This document shows positions 47,601 to 58,364 of a stretch of 64,000 bases of DNA, piece after piece. The stretch lies in the NCBI GenBank assembly GCA_023238725.1, contig CM041551.1, positions 473,501-537,500 on the forward strand, given 5' to 3'. Under the pieces are notes generated by a model. It saw nothing but the letters and a program-made list of their open reading frames with translations, was not told the origin of the DNA and ran no database searches. Within the stretch, counting starts at the first letter, position 1. Each line of letters starts with the position of its first letter. Both the position numbers and the translations under genes were made by a program. The DNA is from Scortum barcoo (lineage: Eukaryota; Chordata; Actinopteri; Centrarchiformes; Terapontidae).

Positions 47601-50294
47601 GTATTTTAAAAGCCTTGTTATTACAAAGCATGAAACATTCCATAGAATTAAGTTTTTGGTCTTCACATTACCATCATCTGATCATCTGAGAATCCAAAAG
47701 AGATGTATCCATCAGAAGGACCTGTCATCTCATAGCGGACGGCTGTATCACTGGGAGACAACATCATGGCTGACATGAAATAACAGTCAACATTGCCTGT
47801 AGGGTCACAGTTTGGAGGCTGACTGAAACACACCTTGCTGACACCACAGTCTGTGTTGGAGATACTTTTCTGCAGAAAAAAAAAACAAAAACTGTACAAT
47901 CATGTAAATATAACCAGAGGAACACAGTTCAGCCCTGCTCTTTGTGATTGCAGTACAAAAGGCATTCACATCACCCATGTAATACTCTCAGTGTTAGCAC
48001 ACATGACTTTCAAAGAGCAATCCTGGAAAGTACTCTAGCAAGAAGCAAGAGAGAGAGCATCAGTGTCATTAAGGAATTGTTAATAACTCTCCCAAGAGTA
48101 GAAAGTACACTCCAAAGGGTAGAAAATACTGCAGATTAAAACAATCCAGGATACCAAAGTTTTGTCTGAATTTACTCAATGCAAAACTCTTGAAGACGAT
48201 GATGTCCATAATCCTGAAACATTCTTACTAGTAATGTTATAACCTGCTGAACACATATTTCCTCTGGTAACTTATATTTTACACCGGTTGAGATAATGTT
48301 TGTGGAAGGTTACAGAAGAGCGTTCAGGATAATGTACATTCTCAAAAGTGCCAGGTTTTGTTAAACTCTTTTGATTTTTGCTTTGTATTAACTGGTTAAA
48401 GGCTGTATCTGAGACTTGAATGTTGTCTTACATAGTCAGTCAAAGTTAATAACATTTCAAAAGTGAAACTATATTTTCATCAGTGGCACAAACCTGCGGT
48501 AGCTGATGCACATCATCAATGTAATTACTTGCAGAATGGGTAAAGGTAAGATATAAACTAATGGTCATTGACTGTTGAGTAGGTTTATATCCTGTGGCTA
48601 AAGTTGTTAAGCTTCAAAATGTCTTTCTCTCACTGTTCCAGGGAAAACACATACATCACCCTAAAAAATATGGAGAGCTGACATTAGCAAAGAGAAAAAG
48701 CACTACTAAGAGTCCCTCCACCAGCGGACCACATAAGTGAACACCAGGGGCCTCATTTATAAACGCTGCATACGCACAAAAGAAGGCAAGGCGTATACGC
48801 CAATTTCTACACAAACTTTGGGATTTATAAAAAACAAACTTGGCGGAGAATGTGCAAAAGGTCCTCCACGCAAACTCTGACCCATGCGTATACACACATA
48901 ATGTGGAGAAATGAGAAACTGCGAGAAGGATGAAACACAGAAACGATGTGAAACTGATCCTGTAATGAACCTTCAAAAAACACGATTTAGGATAATAAAT
49001 ACAAATGGTGATATCTCCCCCCTCAGATATGTTCTGCGATTATTTAAACACCTGCATGCTGAATTTTATTCTAATAAATAAGGACAGCAGTGGGACTGAT
49101 TACGTTTACACTGCTGTTTTCAATGCTTCACCTTGGGCAGATCCGAGTGCGTAGTTTCATATATTATTATCACATTGGCCTGTTGTGTTTCTTAATGTGG
49201 CCCAGCTCAGGAATGTGACTTTCCCCTGACACTGGTGGTCATGTTGAGCTCTGAGCCTGACCCCTGTCTTCAGATATTTGAGCCAAACGCTGCACAGTGT
49301 CTGGATGTGATGCAAAAAAATACATTTTTGATTGTGTTCCTTAGCATGAGTGAGGACAGGCCAACGAGCTCTGGTGTTCTCTGCTCCCCGCCCGTCCATG
49401 TTGATGTCGGACTTCTTCTTTACTTCAGCCAGTCTTCAGAGGCAGCAGTATTAACAGCGTCCGCAACATGCTGCCACTCTGAGGCCTTTTTGGCATTTAA
49501 AATTCCTACTTAGGTTCACTGGCCTGGTGGGGACATGATCTGTGTCTGTGTTGTGGAGAGAAGGTCGAGTGGCTCCAGAGCTCCATATGAGGACATCTAG
49601 AGATGCACCTGGACTCACAGACTCATTTCCATTACCTGTGATATCCTTCACACATGGACTAAACCAATGAACTCAGTATAGCTACAGCTTATTACGACTC
49701 ATGTATAATTCCATAATATGATTGATGATGTTCTCTGTACATGTGGCATCTATTGCACGTCCTGTCCGTCCCAGGGAGAGGGATCCCTCATCTGTGGCTC
49801 TTCCTCAGGTTTCTTCTTTTTCCCATAAAGGGTTTTTTGAAGTTTTTCCTGACTCGGTTCGAGGGTCTAAGGACAGAGGGTGTCACAACTGTACAGATTG
49901 TAAAGCCCTCCGAGGCAAACAATGTTTGTGATTTTGGGCTCTAAATAAATAAATTTGATTTGAAATTTGATAAATTTGACTTAAGGTCCATCAGCAAAGA
50001 TATTTTTCTGCTGTCAACCTCCCAAAGAAAATCTTCTATATCACGCTATGTGTGTTTTCTTATTTTGGTCTTATTATGGTCATGATCATGCAATCAGGTA
50101 GAATAAATATTAATTAGGGGCGTTTCATTGACTATTTATAGGCAATTATGGGCGTGACATGATGCTCGCAAAAGGTGCGCCGCATTTCAGGATGGTTGTG
50201 ATTTATAAAGGGCAACCGGAGTAAAACGTGTAATAGTGCGCACAGTATTATATGTATATATAATATATATATGTATTATATGTATATATGTGTG

Positions 50295-50393
<99 letters not shown>

Positions 50394-53300
50394 CCACCTT
50401 TTGACAAGAATTCTGTGCGCAGTTTTGTAAATGAGGCACCAGGACTGTCTCAGAGATCCTTTGACAAAGCCTTTGTGAAGTATGTGGTCCGAGGGCTCCA
50501 ACTGTTCTGTTTTGTTGAACAAGAACCATTTAGAGATTTTGTGACGCAACTGCTGCCCAGTGCAAAAATGATGTCACGGCTGACCTGATCCTGCAGAAGG
50601 AAAGAAGATGGTGGTGACTGAGGCCATAAGGGGAACTGATCATATTGCCACCACCACTGACTGCTGGTCTGTCAGATGGAACTTCATTGGTGTGACTGTC
50701 CATTGGATTGAATCTGCCTGAGTTCCCTGCCAACAAAGCTCGACACACGTTCACATCTTGACTCATGTGACCTGAATAACTCACATGAAGGGCGGGTGGG
50801 GTAACAATCAACATATGACCCTAACGACTCTCAGGGGTCAACAACCCTTCCTGTACTCCCTACCAGTCAGTCAGAACTGAAGAAGCCTCTTGGATGAGAG
50901 ATGAAACTTCAAGCAAGACCAGTTGACTTTCTCATAATTCAACTCATAGGAATTACCATAACCTGGATGACTGATAATCTTCACAGAGCTATTTGGTTAT
51001 ATATTTCGGTAATTACATATTCCCTAATTACTGCCTCTCAATTATTCTAAATTACTCTACTATTAGCATGAAGTTACCAAGCATTTAATTGATGCTCTGT
51101 AGGAGATTTTCATCTGATAGCTGGGTGTGTCATTTTAGTGAAAAGAATTGGTTTTGAGAAGAGAGAATGTTTCAGAGATTTGTGGAGTTTGACTAAATGG
51201 TTAAGTCTTTTCAGTCTTTTTTTTAGGGTTTTGTGAAATTGAGTGATATAATTTCATAATTTTTATAAAAAATGGGAAAAACTATAAAGCTTGATGTGGC
51301 TTCAAGACTGAACAGAGGATCTGGTGGATACTGTGCCAATATCCAACCCAAAGGTTTGGTAGTGTGGGTATATCAGGGTACAAGGCTAGTGTGGCTAGCC
51401 TTGTACCCTAATATCCTCTCAGTCATCATGATTACTTACAGCAGGTGGTGCATGTTGAGGTAGTGTAGTTGTTGTTGTTGGTTTGGTGGGTGAACTTATA
51501 GATCCACCAGTACTGTCATTTGTGAAGGTCAGGGCAGCACTTGTAACATTAACCCAGAATGTCCTGTAATTCTGCACAAAGGATGCACTGCAGATACATC
51601 AAAACCAGTTTTCATCAGTCAAGGTAGACACACATGGGAAATATGAGTAGTGAGTAATGGCTCGATTTGTTGACCCACACGAGCATAGTAACAGAAAAAA
51701 CATTGGAATAGAACATAATGGTTTAATTCAACCTCACTGAAATAGAATGGGTTTTGTGTCTGCAGATGCCTCTGATCTCCATGTCACCTGAATGGAGGTC
51801 TTAGCAGAGTCTGATATGTGGGATACAGCTGAATTCTGGATGTATGCATATACACACAAACACAGACAGAGAGAGAAAAGGAAGTCATTATATGTTCTAC
51901 GTGCAGGTTTATCTTCGTCATTTTTATGGCTCAAGTCTATTATCCTCTGTCTAACACATACAATAACATTTACTGTGTATTGAGCTCTGAGTACAGAAGT
52001 TGCCTGAATGACAACAAATCAAACAAAGACATTAAGTGAAATGCAATATGTGAGTAGGCATTCAGGCCATCAGCCAGTGAAGTGACATGAGACCGAGTGT
52101 GATTAACAGGCAATATGTTGGTAGCTTTATCAGTCGCTGTCTGCTTAGCTTTTACCCAGAGGCTCAGCTACATCAGCATAGCCAGATAATATTGCTAACA
52201 ATTGGTATATTATATATAAGATATATTGCCAAACATAATTCTTGATGTTATAGTTTCCAATCAAACTCTCATTTAACAGAATCAATATACTGAAGCTACA
52301 GTTGGGTAGGATTGTGAAGAGAGTGAAAATTTTATCAAATACAACTTTCAGTTTCCACTTCCATTTTAATTTTTGGTGCTTACGCAGAGTTTGTGTTAGA
52401 GTCTGTGTGGTGGTGGGTGCTTGTTGTTTGTTTACATTAGCAGACTCAACTTAGTACAGTGATTTGATCCCAAAATTAATTAATTCTCCTAATTCGCTCA
52501 TCAGGTATCTTGATGAACAGAAATAAAACAATACATATTCCAGTAGTAAGCGAGAGCCAGTGTACAGGAGTTTTCTTATGGTACATTATGTAGCTTGCTA
52601 TAGGCCTGCATGCTGTTCACATAAAGGTCTGCTACATGGGAATAAACTCACAGGTCTCTGACTGCAAGTGAGATGTCGAGCAGCCCCTGTTGTCAGGGCA
52701 AAGGAGCCCACAGGAGACTGTCCCCCCACCTCCCTCGCCTGTAACAGGAAACCAATGAATGGTGTGGAGGCTGGAGCCTGGAGCTGAACTGCGAAAAAAA
52801 CAAATATTCCATCTCAGTCTTCACAGTCAGGAAAGCCTTCCAACAATATTTCAAGACACCTACAATAGCGTAACATTTAGGAAAATACATGCTCTGTCTT
52901 TGTCAGTACACTATAAACCTTTAAATTTGGGTTGCCTTTAGTGGTTTTCATTAAATTAATTAATTAATGAAATATATATTTAGTAAATGACTGACTTGTT
53001 TTCTACAAAACGGCAAAACATACAGGAAGAAATATCCATAGTTCTCAGAGTTTCCAAGGTGACTAAAGAAACAAAAAGTATTAAAGGTACAATGGTATGA
53101 AACAGCAAAAGGATGAAACTAGAGAGGATGGAAGCAGTGAATACTTGGCTTTGTACTTGATAAATTACATAAAAGATTAATTGGTTATCGTACTTGTCAT
53201 TGATTAATTATCTAAATGAACTAAACAATTGATCAGCTACTCATTTCAAGGTAAGTCATTTGTTACAGTAAACGAATCCTTGCAGGTTTTCTAAGCACCA

Positions 53301-53573
53301 CAAATAAATTTCATACACTTCTATTGTACTGTGGTGCAGGAAAAAGTATCAATAATGAAAATCTAAAAGATTGAGAAAATAAGTACCTTTCACTGCCTCT
53401 CCCACTCTGTAGCTGGTTTGGTCTGTAGTGACAGTGAAGGGTAAAGGTCCTCTCTGTGGACTCAATCCAGAGTGGTGTGGTTTCATGTCTTCGCAGCTGT
53501 CCATAACTTGACCTGAGCTATAACACCAAACCACTGGAGCAACACACACCAGCAGCAACACAACACGGTCCAT
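32601..53573 (-). CDS. FRRS1: Ferric-chelate reductase 1 (reelin, DOMON and cytochrome b561 domains)
   Basis: Membrane haem protein of the SDR2/FRRS1 family, thought to reduce ferric iron across a membrane. Fourteen exons join in phase: 53573-53387, 52788-52652, 51835-51738, 51587-51440, 47869-47672, 46585-46484, 44371-44227, 43263-43156, 40153-40038, 39679-39593, 34802-34711, 33977-33919, 33389-33264, 32683-32601; 1686 bases, 561 residues (human about 590). Signal peptide MDRVVLLLVCVAPVVWC; reelin domain to about 190 (SGQVMDSCEDMKPHHSGL, GFLLQAREVGGQSPVGSFAL); DOMON about 191-338 (DGYISFGFSDD, NDDIYICGIDSNG); b561 core from 370 (GALMLIAWMTTGSLGMMVAR) and a last helix ending VALLVGIGMS. Four His fit haem ligation: H374, H415, H445, H481. 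Start chosen at the ATG beginning the signal peptide. Introns are repeat-rich; no lesion seen. Confidence 0.95.
36399..36448 (+). repeat. Dispersed repeat A, copy 2
   Basis: Nearly identical to 2403-2452, same orientation, here in the FRRS1 intron between exons 10 and 11. No similarity was obvious beyond about 60 bases. Confidence 0.7.
36692..37790 (+). mobile_element. Tc1-like transposon, internally deleted
   Basis: Starts CAGTGGGGGAAATAATTATT after a TA. Both sides carry the inner inverted repeat (GTGAAATAAGTATTTGAT at 36725, AAATACTTATTTCACTTAAT at 37740). The outer part of the right end has decayed, so the right limit is approximate. It lies in the FRRS1 intron between exons 10 and 11, opposite to FRRS1. 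Confidence 0.85.
36910..37718 (+). pseudogene. Dead Tc1 transposase
   Basis: Begins MGKTKELSKDVRDKIVDLHK at 36910, runs into a stop after about 30 codons, then resumes in another frame. The main open piece (37036-37656) holds KKTIGNTLHHTGLRS and ENVMWSDETKIELFGINS with the first catalytic Asp. The segment with the SPDLNPIEHLW box is missing between the KATKEWLKKKS-like part and the C-terminal end at 37620-37718 (CAACAAGGGTTTCTCCACCA). Confidence 0.85.
39905..39980. repeat. About 20-base minisatellite
   Basis: Roughly four imperfect copies of AGACAGAGGAAACACACAGG lie in tandem in the FRRS1 intron between exons 9 and 10, less than 60 bases from the exon 9 donor. Confidence 0.8.
42520..42870 (+). 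repeat. Possible solo-LTR-like or SINE-like repeat
   Basis: A CT-rich and GT-rich stretch contains CATATAAAGACCGGCTCAGC, a TATA-like box, and TCTTTGCCAGATTGTT. The last motif recurs near 47207-47222 within a similar CT-rich stretch (47030-47500). The two may be remnants of one LTR family; no clear termini. Confidence 0.3.
45250..45800 (+). mobile_element. L2/Rex-like LINE reverse transcriptase remnant
   Basis: Plus-strand pieces in several frames read ISPWVQRACAGQLAGFFQH, ISCIFPVLKKEHPCNLND (first fingers motif of a LINE reverse transcriptase) and EPFLFALYISNFINN (end of the later motif). Heavily interrupted. It lies in the FRRS1 intron between exons 6 and 7, antisense to FRRS1. Confidence 0.65.
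46190..46330 (+). repeat. Dispersed repeat B, copy 1
   Basis: Shares GATAGCTG(T/G)GTGT(A/G)TCATTTT, CAGTTTTGAGAAGA and GAGATTTGTGGAGTTTGACT with 51105-51245, in the same order and orientation. Probably a non-autonomous DNA element. It sits in the FRRS1 intron between exons 6 and 7. Confidence 0.65.
48748..50441. mobile_element. TIR-bounded DNA element of about 1.7 kb
   Basis: The left end GGGCCTCATTTATAAACGCT is mirrored by GTTTTGTAAATGAGGCACC at the right end, with TGCGCAC/GTGCGC-type inner repeats. No transposase is recognisable inside. The interior includes a decayed open stretch at 49230-49520 and the long TA microsatellite near the right end. GCCTCATTTATAAA ends are familiar from fish MITE families, but I cannot name the superfamily. 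Confidence 0.55.
50302..50390. repeat. (TA)n microsatellite
   Basis: About 89 bases of uninterrupted TA repeat, near the right end of the TIR element in FRRS1 intron 4. Confidence 0.95.
50442..50735 (+). mobile_element. hAT (ZBED-like) transposase fragment
   Basis: Plus-strand reading gives FVKYVVRGLQLFCFVEQEPF, FRDFVTQLLPSAKMMSR and, after frame breaks, TTDCWSVRRNFIGVTVHWI. These are the conserved central blocks of BED-finger hAT transposases (the T(A/T)D.WS box followed by TVHWI). It directly abuts the right end of the TIR element at 48748-50441. Confidence 0.75.
50780..50960 (+). mobile_element. Penelope-like or related retroelement end
   Basis: TCAGAACTGAAGAAGCCTCT followed by TGGATGAGAGATGAAAC is a phrase I know from vertebrate repeats associated with Penelope-like elements. 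No reverse transcriptase or GIY-YIG frame is present here. Confidence 0.35.
51105..51245 (+). repeat. Dispersed repeat B, copy 2
   Basis: Second copy of the segment at 46190-46330, with about 75-80% identity by eye and a shorter centre. It lies in FRRS1 intron 4. Confidence 0.65.
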
Positions 53574-54114
53574 TGCAATGAAATGATCAGTTCTTCCTCT
53601 GTTCATAAACACACCTGGTGAGATGTAGAGACTGTGAGTAATACAATGCTTCTATTCATCTGAGAGGAGCTCAGGTGGCGTCTGTGTGAAAGCAATGACC
53701 AAGAGGAGGGAGGAGGGATGTATGGCGCACTGGGAGTAGGATAAATGTAAATCTGCTCTTGCAATAAACAACTAGTTCCCTGCACATAACATGGGATAAG
53801 ATTTAAACTCTGTTAAAGTATGTGTGTGTGTGTGTGTGTTTTGAAGGGAAAGAGAGAGAGTTGTGTAAACATGAGCTGTAGCTAGGTAGCAAGGTAACAA
53901 GCTTGGTCACTTTTGCTTGCCTGTTAACATAGTTTGCTTTATTCTCAGGATGACAAAGACAATGGCAACAGAAAACAGAAAGAATCACATTAACGGGAAG
54001 ATGTAGCAGTTATAGCCATTACAGCCAGTAAGTGTATTACTGTAGCTCCAGCTATCAGGTTTTATTTATTATTGATGCTGATTACCAAGAAACTGTTTAC
54101 TTGTTCTACCTCAG

Positions 54115-54385
54115 CTCCACTGGTGAGACAGTGGCTTGGGACTGATGAGTGCATATTCTTCCTGTGTCTGTATGGGTTTTTCACAGGTCAAGGACATGTC
54201 GTTTAGGTTCATTAATGAGACTGAAATGCCCATAGGTGTGAAGGTGTGCGTGAGTGGTTTGTATGTCAGTCCTGTGATTAACTGGCCTCTGGCCTCTTGA
54301 GCCTCTTGCTCAATGCCCACTTGGATTCGCTCCAGCCCCCTGCAACCCTCTAAGTATAATCCATATAGATCATGGATGGATTGAT
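54115..54385 (+). mobile_element. SINE-like repeat, degraded copy
   Basis: Contains TATTCTTCCTGTGTCTGTAT, ATGCCCATAGGTGTGAAGGT, TCGCTCCAGCCCCCTGCAAC and a final ATGGATGGA. This is the order of a very common fish repeat also seen, with its 5' part better kept, at 58365-58680. Confidence 0.6.
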
Positions 54386-54593
54386 ACTATTACTGACTTA
54401 CAAAGCACTGAATGGTTTGGAGCCAAAATACATATGTTATGTTAGTACAGATTTGCTCACTGTGCCTATGACATCATGTAAGGTCTGCTTCAACACTGTG
54501 CTATTTTAAACTGAGGCTTAAAATATTTCTGTTTGCACTACCTTACCTGGGGTCATTTAAAGATGCTACATTTGTATACTGTACTTTTATTAA

Positions 54594-54871
54594 GTTACAG
54601 AGGGTGTTGCACATAGTTTCAGTTTTCTCATGCCTCCAAGGGCATGAAAAACACAGAAACACAAAGACATTTTGTGATCGTTATCTGGAAGGAAAGCAGG
54701 TGGGTCAGTGTGGGTGTTGGGCACACTTTATCGTAACAGAGCTGTTCATTAGTGCACGGCCTTGGAGACACAGAGAGACATGGTCTACAGTGGGATCAAC
54801 CACACAGGTCACATAAGGTCATTCAGCATAGAACTTAAATTGTAAATGTATAATATTGAATTTTTCTATCA
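54594..54871 (-). repeat. 3' LTR of the endogenous retrovirus, truncated
   Basis: Matches 57869-58107 closely (ACAGAGGGTGTTGCACATAG to TTGAATTTTTCTATCA). Relative to the other copy it has about 50 extra bases (54672-54720) and lacks a 9-base TCTTCAAAG. It also lacks the last part of the LTR present at 57715-57868, so the retroviral 3' end has been lost. Confidence 0.85.
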
Positions 54872-54881
54872 TTTCCCGCCT
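54872..54881 (-). promoter_or_regulatory. Polypurine tract
   Basis: The minus strand reads AGGCGGGAAA directly before the TGATAG that starts the 3' LTR, the expected place for plus-strand primer formation in a retrovirus. Confidence 0.6.
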
Positions 54882-55126
54882 GTTTATACTTTACATTTTT
54901 TTCATTACAAAAGATTAACCTTAGCAGTGTTGACAAAATAATGATCAACTTGTACAAGAACTGTTAATAAAGTAACAAATCAACCTGTATAAGCACACAA
55001 AAATAGTAGTAATAAAGATATAAGAAAAAAATGGAGGATTGTCTGTGCAATCACTCCCTTATTACACCACTTCTTTCGATTTTCAGTCTAAACATCATAA
55101 GGCATTACACTTCAAAGTCCCCACTG

Positions 55127-56780
55127 TCATCTGAGTTTGGAATCGGAGAGGTGATCATCATCTGCATCCTCTGCCTGTGGGACATGCTCATACACATAGT
55201 TAGTCTCAGTTAATGCTGTGTCAATCAATCTTTGCATCAAATCCCTGAGGCATGGGATGCAGCAGCATCCACACACCACAAGCAAAGCACCTGCTATTGC
55301 TAAAGAGATAGGACAGGATGCAATGAGACCACTCCATTTTCCAAACCAGTCCTGCATCCATTTAGTGAGAGGATCATCAATGCCATAATTTTCAGCCAAC
55401 TCAATAGGGCCCTAGTTACTATGCAAAAAAATTATTCAAACCCTGCAGATATTTGGTTTCTGGCTTTAAATTCATCTGGAACTCCACAGGGGACCCCAAT
55501 GGCATCAATGTACACACAACTGTAACTGTCTCTTTGACCAGCGGTGGTTTGTCAGTCGATTTCCACGACCAGGAGGGTGATATGACAACTGAGCCAGGGC
55601 CTTAGTGGTGAATACCTGGAAAGGCATTAGCAGTTGAACTAAGGCACACGATCCCTGCCAATCAGGTGGGAGTTTCCGTCTCAGCTTTCTGTCTCCACAC
55701 AACCACCATACACCAGACCTGCGTGTTGTTTGGTTCACAAACCATTTAGGATCGTAACCAGATCTCTGAGAGGTGATGTCTAGGGTTTCATTACAGGCTG
55801 GTAATTTTCCTACATCTTTGCCTTTTCCTTGTCTGAGGAAAGAGGTATAGTTAACAAGATAATATTCAGCTCCTGGAGCTATTGCAGGTGTAGCCGGTGG
55901 GAACAGATAATGTACAGTTTTGCAGGTCTAGTTTTAGGGAACATCAGAGGTTTTGAACAGTGAAAGCATACAATTAAGTCCTTCAGGATCAATATTATGT
56001 TAAAGTTTAAAAGGAGAGGTGGTTAGGAATGGCCTTGCTGCTGCACATGCAATACAATTTGACACATTAGCTTCCCGAGCACTATACATCACCCACTCAA
56101 ACCATTCGTTTTTGTCTGTAAACCAGTTTCAATTGCAAGTGTGTCAGTCACAGAAGATATATTGAGGTAGGTTATTATAGATCTACTGGGTTCTGGAGTG
56201 AGAGTAGCAGGCCCACTCCCTTTAGTAGAGCTGCTGGTAGTCTCAGTTTGTTTCTTTGGTTTTGGCAGAATAACGATCCTAAAGTGGCCCAATGGATCTC
56301 TTCCTCTGAGCCAAGCTTGGAGCCAAGCTCCCAACACATAGACACTTGCATCTGTTCTCTTTGGGTCTTTAAGAGTCTATATCAGTGGGCTGCAATTGTT
56401 CAAGGAGCATTCGGAGGGTTGGGCGGACTTTATAATCAATATTCTGTTCTTTAAATCTGGTTTAGGATTGTCGCTCCAATCCAGGGGATTTGTCGTACTG
56501 ATGACCCATCTCCACTTCTCACAGAAACAGCCACAAACATTGTCCAGTGTTCCCCATTTATCCCTGATGGCGTCGCAGTTGGAGACAGTTATGCATATGT
56601 ATTTATCTGACCATATGTAACTTTGGGGATCTTCGTCGCAGCTGACCACAGAGCAAAAGTCAAACTTTACAGAGACTTTGTCCTTCAGTAAATGTGATAT
56701 TTACCCACTGATGGGACATGCCAGGCATGATGGACCTCTTTCCCGCTCTCCATGGCTCAGTCGTGTTGGTCTGCTGTTGG
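55127..56780 (-). pseudogene. Retroviral envelope gene remnant
   Basis: Four open pieces in the minus strand (56649-56377, 56337-56089, 55738-55505, 55399-55127) are separated by stops and shifts. The first is Cys/Trp-rich like a surface subunit. The last has a membrane helix (ISLAIAGALLVVCGCCCIPC) with a Cys cluster and a short charged tail, as in gamma-type retroviral transmembrane subunits. The middle is poorly kept and no intact fusion peptide or immunosuppressive segment was identified. The frame is not functional. Confidence 0.75.
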
Positions 56781-57224
56781 TCTTGCTCTTGCTGTCCTAG
56801 ACAAAAACATTTTTGAGTAATTTACAAAACCATATGTTGTACATACTTGGTTTATCATATCTACCATCCCTCCTATTGAGACATGGTGTAACCCATGGCT
56901 CAAAATTGCAGTGTGTCTACATAAACCTTTGAGCAGAATAGTTGTTTTGTTGTTTTTTGGTCATAGATAGATGTCTTCTTTATTTGGTTTTTCCCAATTT
57001 TAAATCCATACTTTACATTCACTTTCAGATGTGGCTTTTTGCTTGTTGCATAAAATATTATGATCTAAATGTGTGACTTCTTCTATGGTGTAGGTTTCCT
57101 GTTTGTTGCAGTGTGTGTGTGAGAGAGAGTCTGGTGTGTGTGTTTTCTGCATAACCTGATTTAAGCATGCTGACCATCCACAGGGGGCATCTCCACCACC
57201 TCTCCTCTCCATGTTTTCTGTCAG

Positions 57225-57465
57225 GACAGTTTCGTGCCTAATGTCCAATTTTCCCACAGACATGACAAACGTCATGTCCTGTGTTCCCGTCTGCCTCCGC
57301 CCCTGCCATGCTTTCTGCCTTTTCCAGCCCCCCTCACATTTCCTGACCTAGCTGCTCTACGCAACAGTAAAGGGGTGGTGGCTGTTGTAACCTTGGTTAC
57401 TGCCTTTTTGCTCCACCATACATGGAGGGAGCTGGGTTGGGGTTCGGCATGGCAGGGCATGTGTG
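57225..57465 (-). pseudogene. Retroviral gag C-terminal remnant with zinc knuckle
   Basis: A basic Arg/Gly-rich stretch on the minus strand (57460-57290) leads into CHVCGKIGH, a stop codon, then ARNCP at about 57280-57235. This is a CCHC nucleocapsid knuckle (C-x2-C-x4-H-x4-C) with a TAG inside it. The upstream matrix and capsid parts are missing or unrecognisable. Confidence 0.72.
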
Positions 57466-57693
57466 TCTAAAAAGGTTCTAAACCTTTGCTCAGATACAAT
57501 TAAAATTTCATCCTACCTTACTTCGATGTCTGTCTCTCAATCAGTTCTAGATTCCATTACTCATCTCCTCTCCAGCAGATCCTGGCCTCTCAAATTCACG
57601 AAACATCCCCTTATAGGAGCATTCAGACAGGAGTCCCGGACTCCCTCGTGCACGGTTTCAGGTCCAAACCTGGAGAAGAAATAAGGTCTTGGA

Positions 57694-57711
57694 ATCCGGC
57701 TTGAAGGACCA
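57694..57711 (-). promoter_or_regulatory. Retroviral primer binding site, tRNA-Tyr type
   Basis: The plus strand ATCCGGCTTGAAGGACCA equals the 3' end of a vertebrate tRNA-Tyr (TCCGGCTCGAAGGACCA with CCA) except for one C-to-T change. It lies three bases inside the 5' LTR, the normal spacing. Confidence 0.75.
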
Positions 57712-57714
57712 AGC

Positions 57715-58107
57715 TGTTAGGGTTATTCTTTTAAACAACAAAGACAGAGTTCACCGAGACAGTAATAAATGGCAAAGATTTTAATACTTGCAAGGGAGCA
57801 TTCAACACACATACATTATATGCATCAAAATGGGAATGCTTGGGGGGGGCAGTCTCCCACGAGCTTACGTTACAGAGGGTGTTGCACATAGTCTTCAAAG
57901 TTTCAGTTTTCTCATGCCTCCAAGGGCATGAAAAACACAGAGACACAAAGACATTTTGACACTTTATCGTAACAGAGCTGTTCATTAGTGCACGGCCTTG
58001 GAGACACAGAGAGACATGGTCTACAGTGGGACCAACCACACAGGTCACATAAGGTCATTCAGCATAGAACTTAATTTGTAAATGTATAATATTGAATTTT
58101 TCTATCA
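57715..58107 (-). repeat. 5' LTR of the endogenous retrovirus
   Basis: 393 bases bounded by TG and CA (minus strand TGATAGAAAAATTC to ATAACCCTAACA). Its first 240 bases match the truncated LTR at 54594-54871. Confidence 0.8.
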
Positions 58108-58364
58108 CCTAAATTCCGAATAAATAAAAGTGCTGGTTTAGTATTAGTTTTACAGTTATATGGAATGATACACCTATATGAATTTTTTTATGGATGGATT
58201 GAAAGATCAAATAACAAACTACATTCTTACTTTCTAGCCAGGGTTGTATTATGCAAATAAACATCCCAAGTGTATACTTGGTTGATTTGTACTCCATTTG
58301 GATTGCTTTATGATATGGTGAACAAACCAAATCAAACAATTCTCTGCAGTGACTGCAGCAAGAG

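Larger units (their letters stand above)
54594..58107 (-). mobile_element. Defective endogenous retrovirus (LTR-gag remnant-env remnant-LTR)
   Basis: On the minus strand the element runs from a 5' LTR (58107-57715) through a primer binding site, a broken gag tail, a broken env and a polypurine tract to a truncated 3' LTR (54871-54594). Only about 2.8 kb of internal sequence is left and no polymerase motifs were seen, so pol is deleted. It lies between FRRS1 and ABCD3, bordered by SINE copies. Confidence 0.82.

Noticed and set aside
50187..50588. Open frames of about 100-120 codons around 50300
   Set aside because: They are poly(Tyr-Ile) translations of the TA microsatellite.
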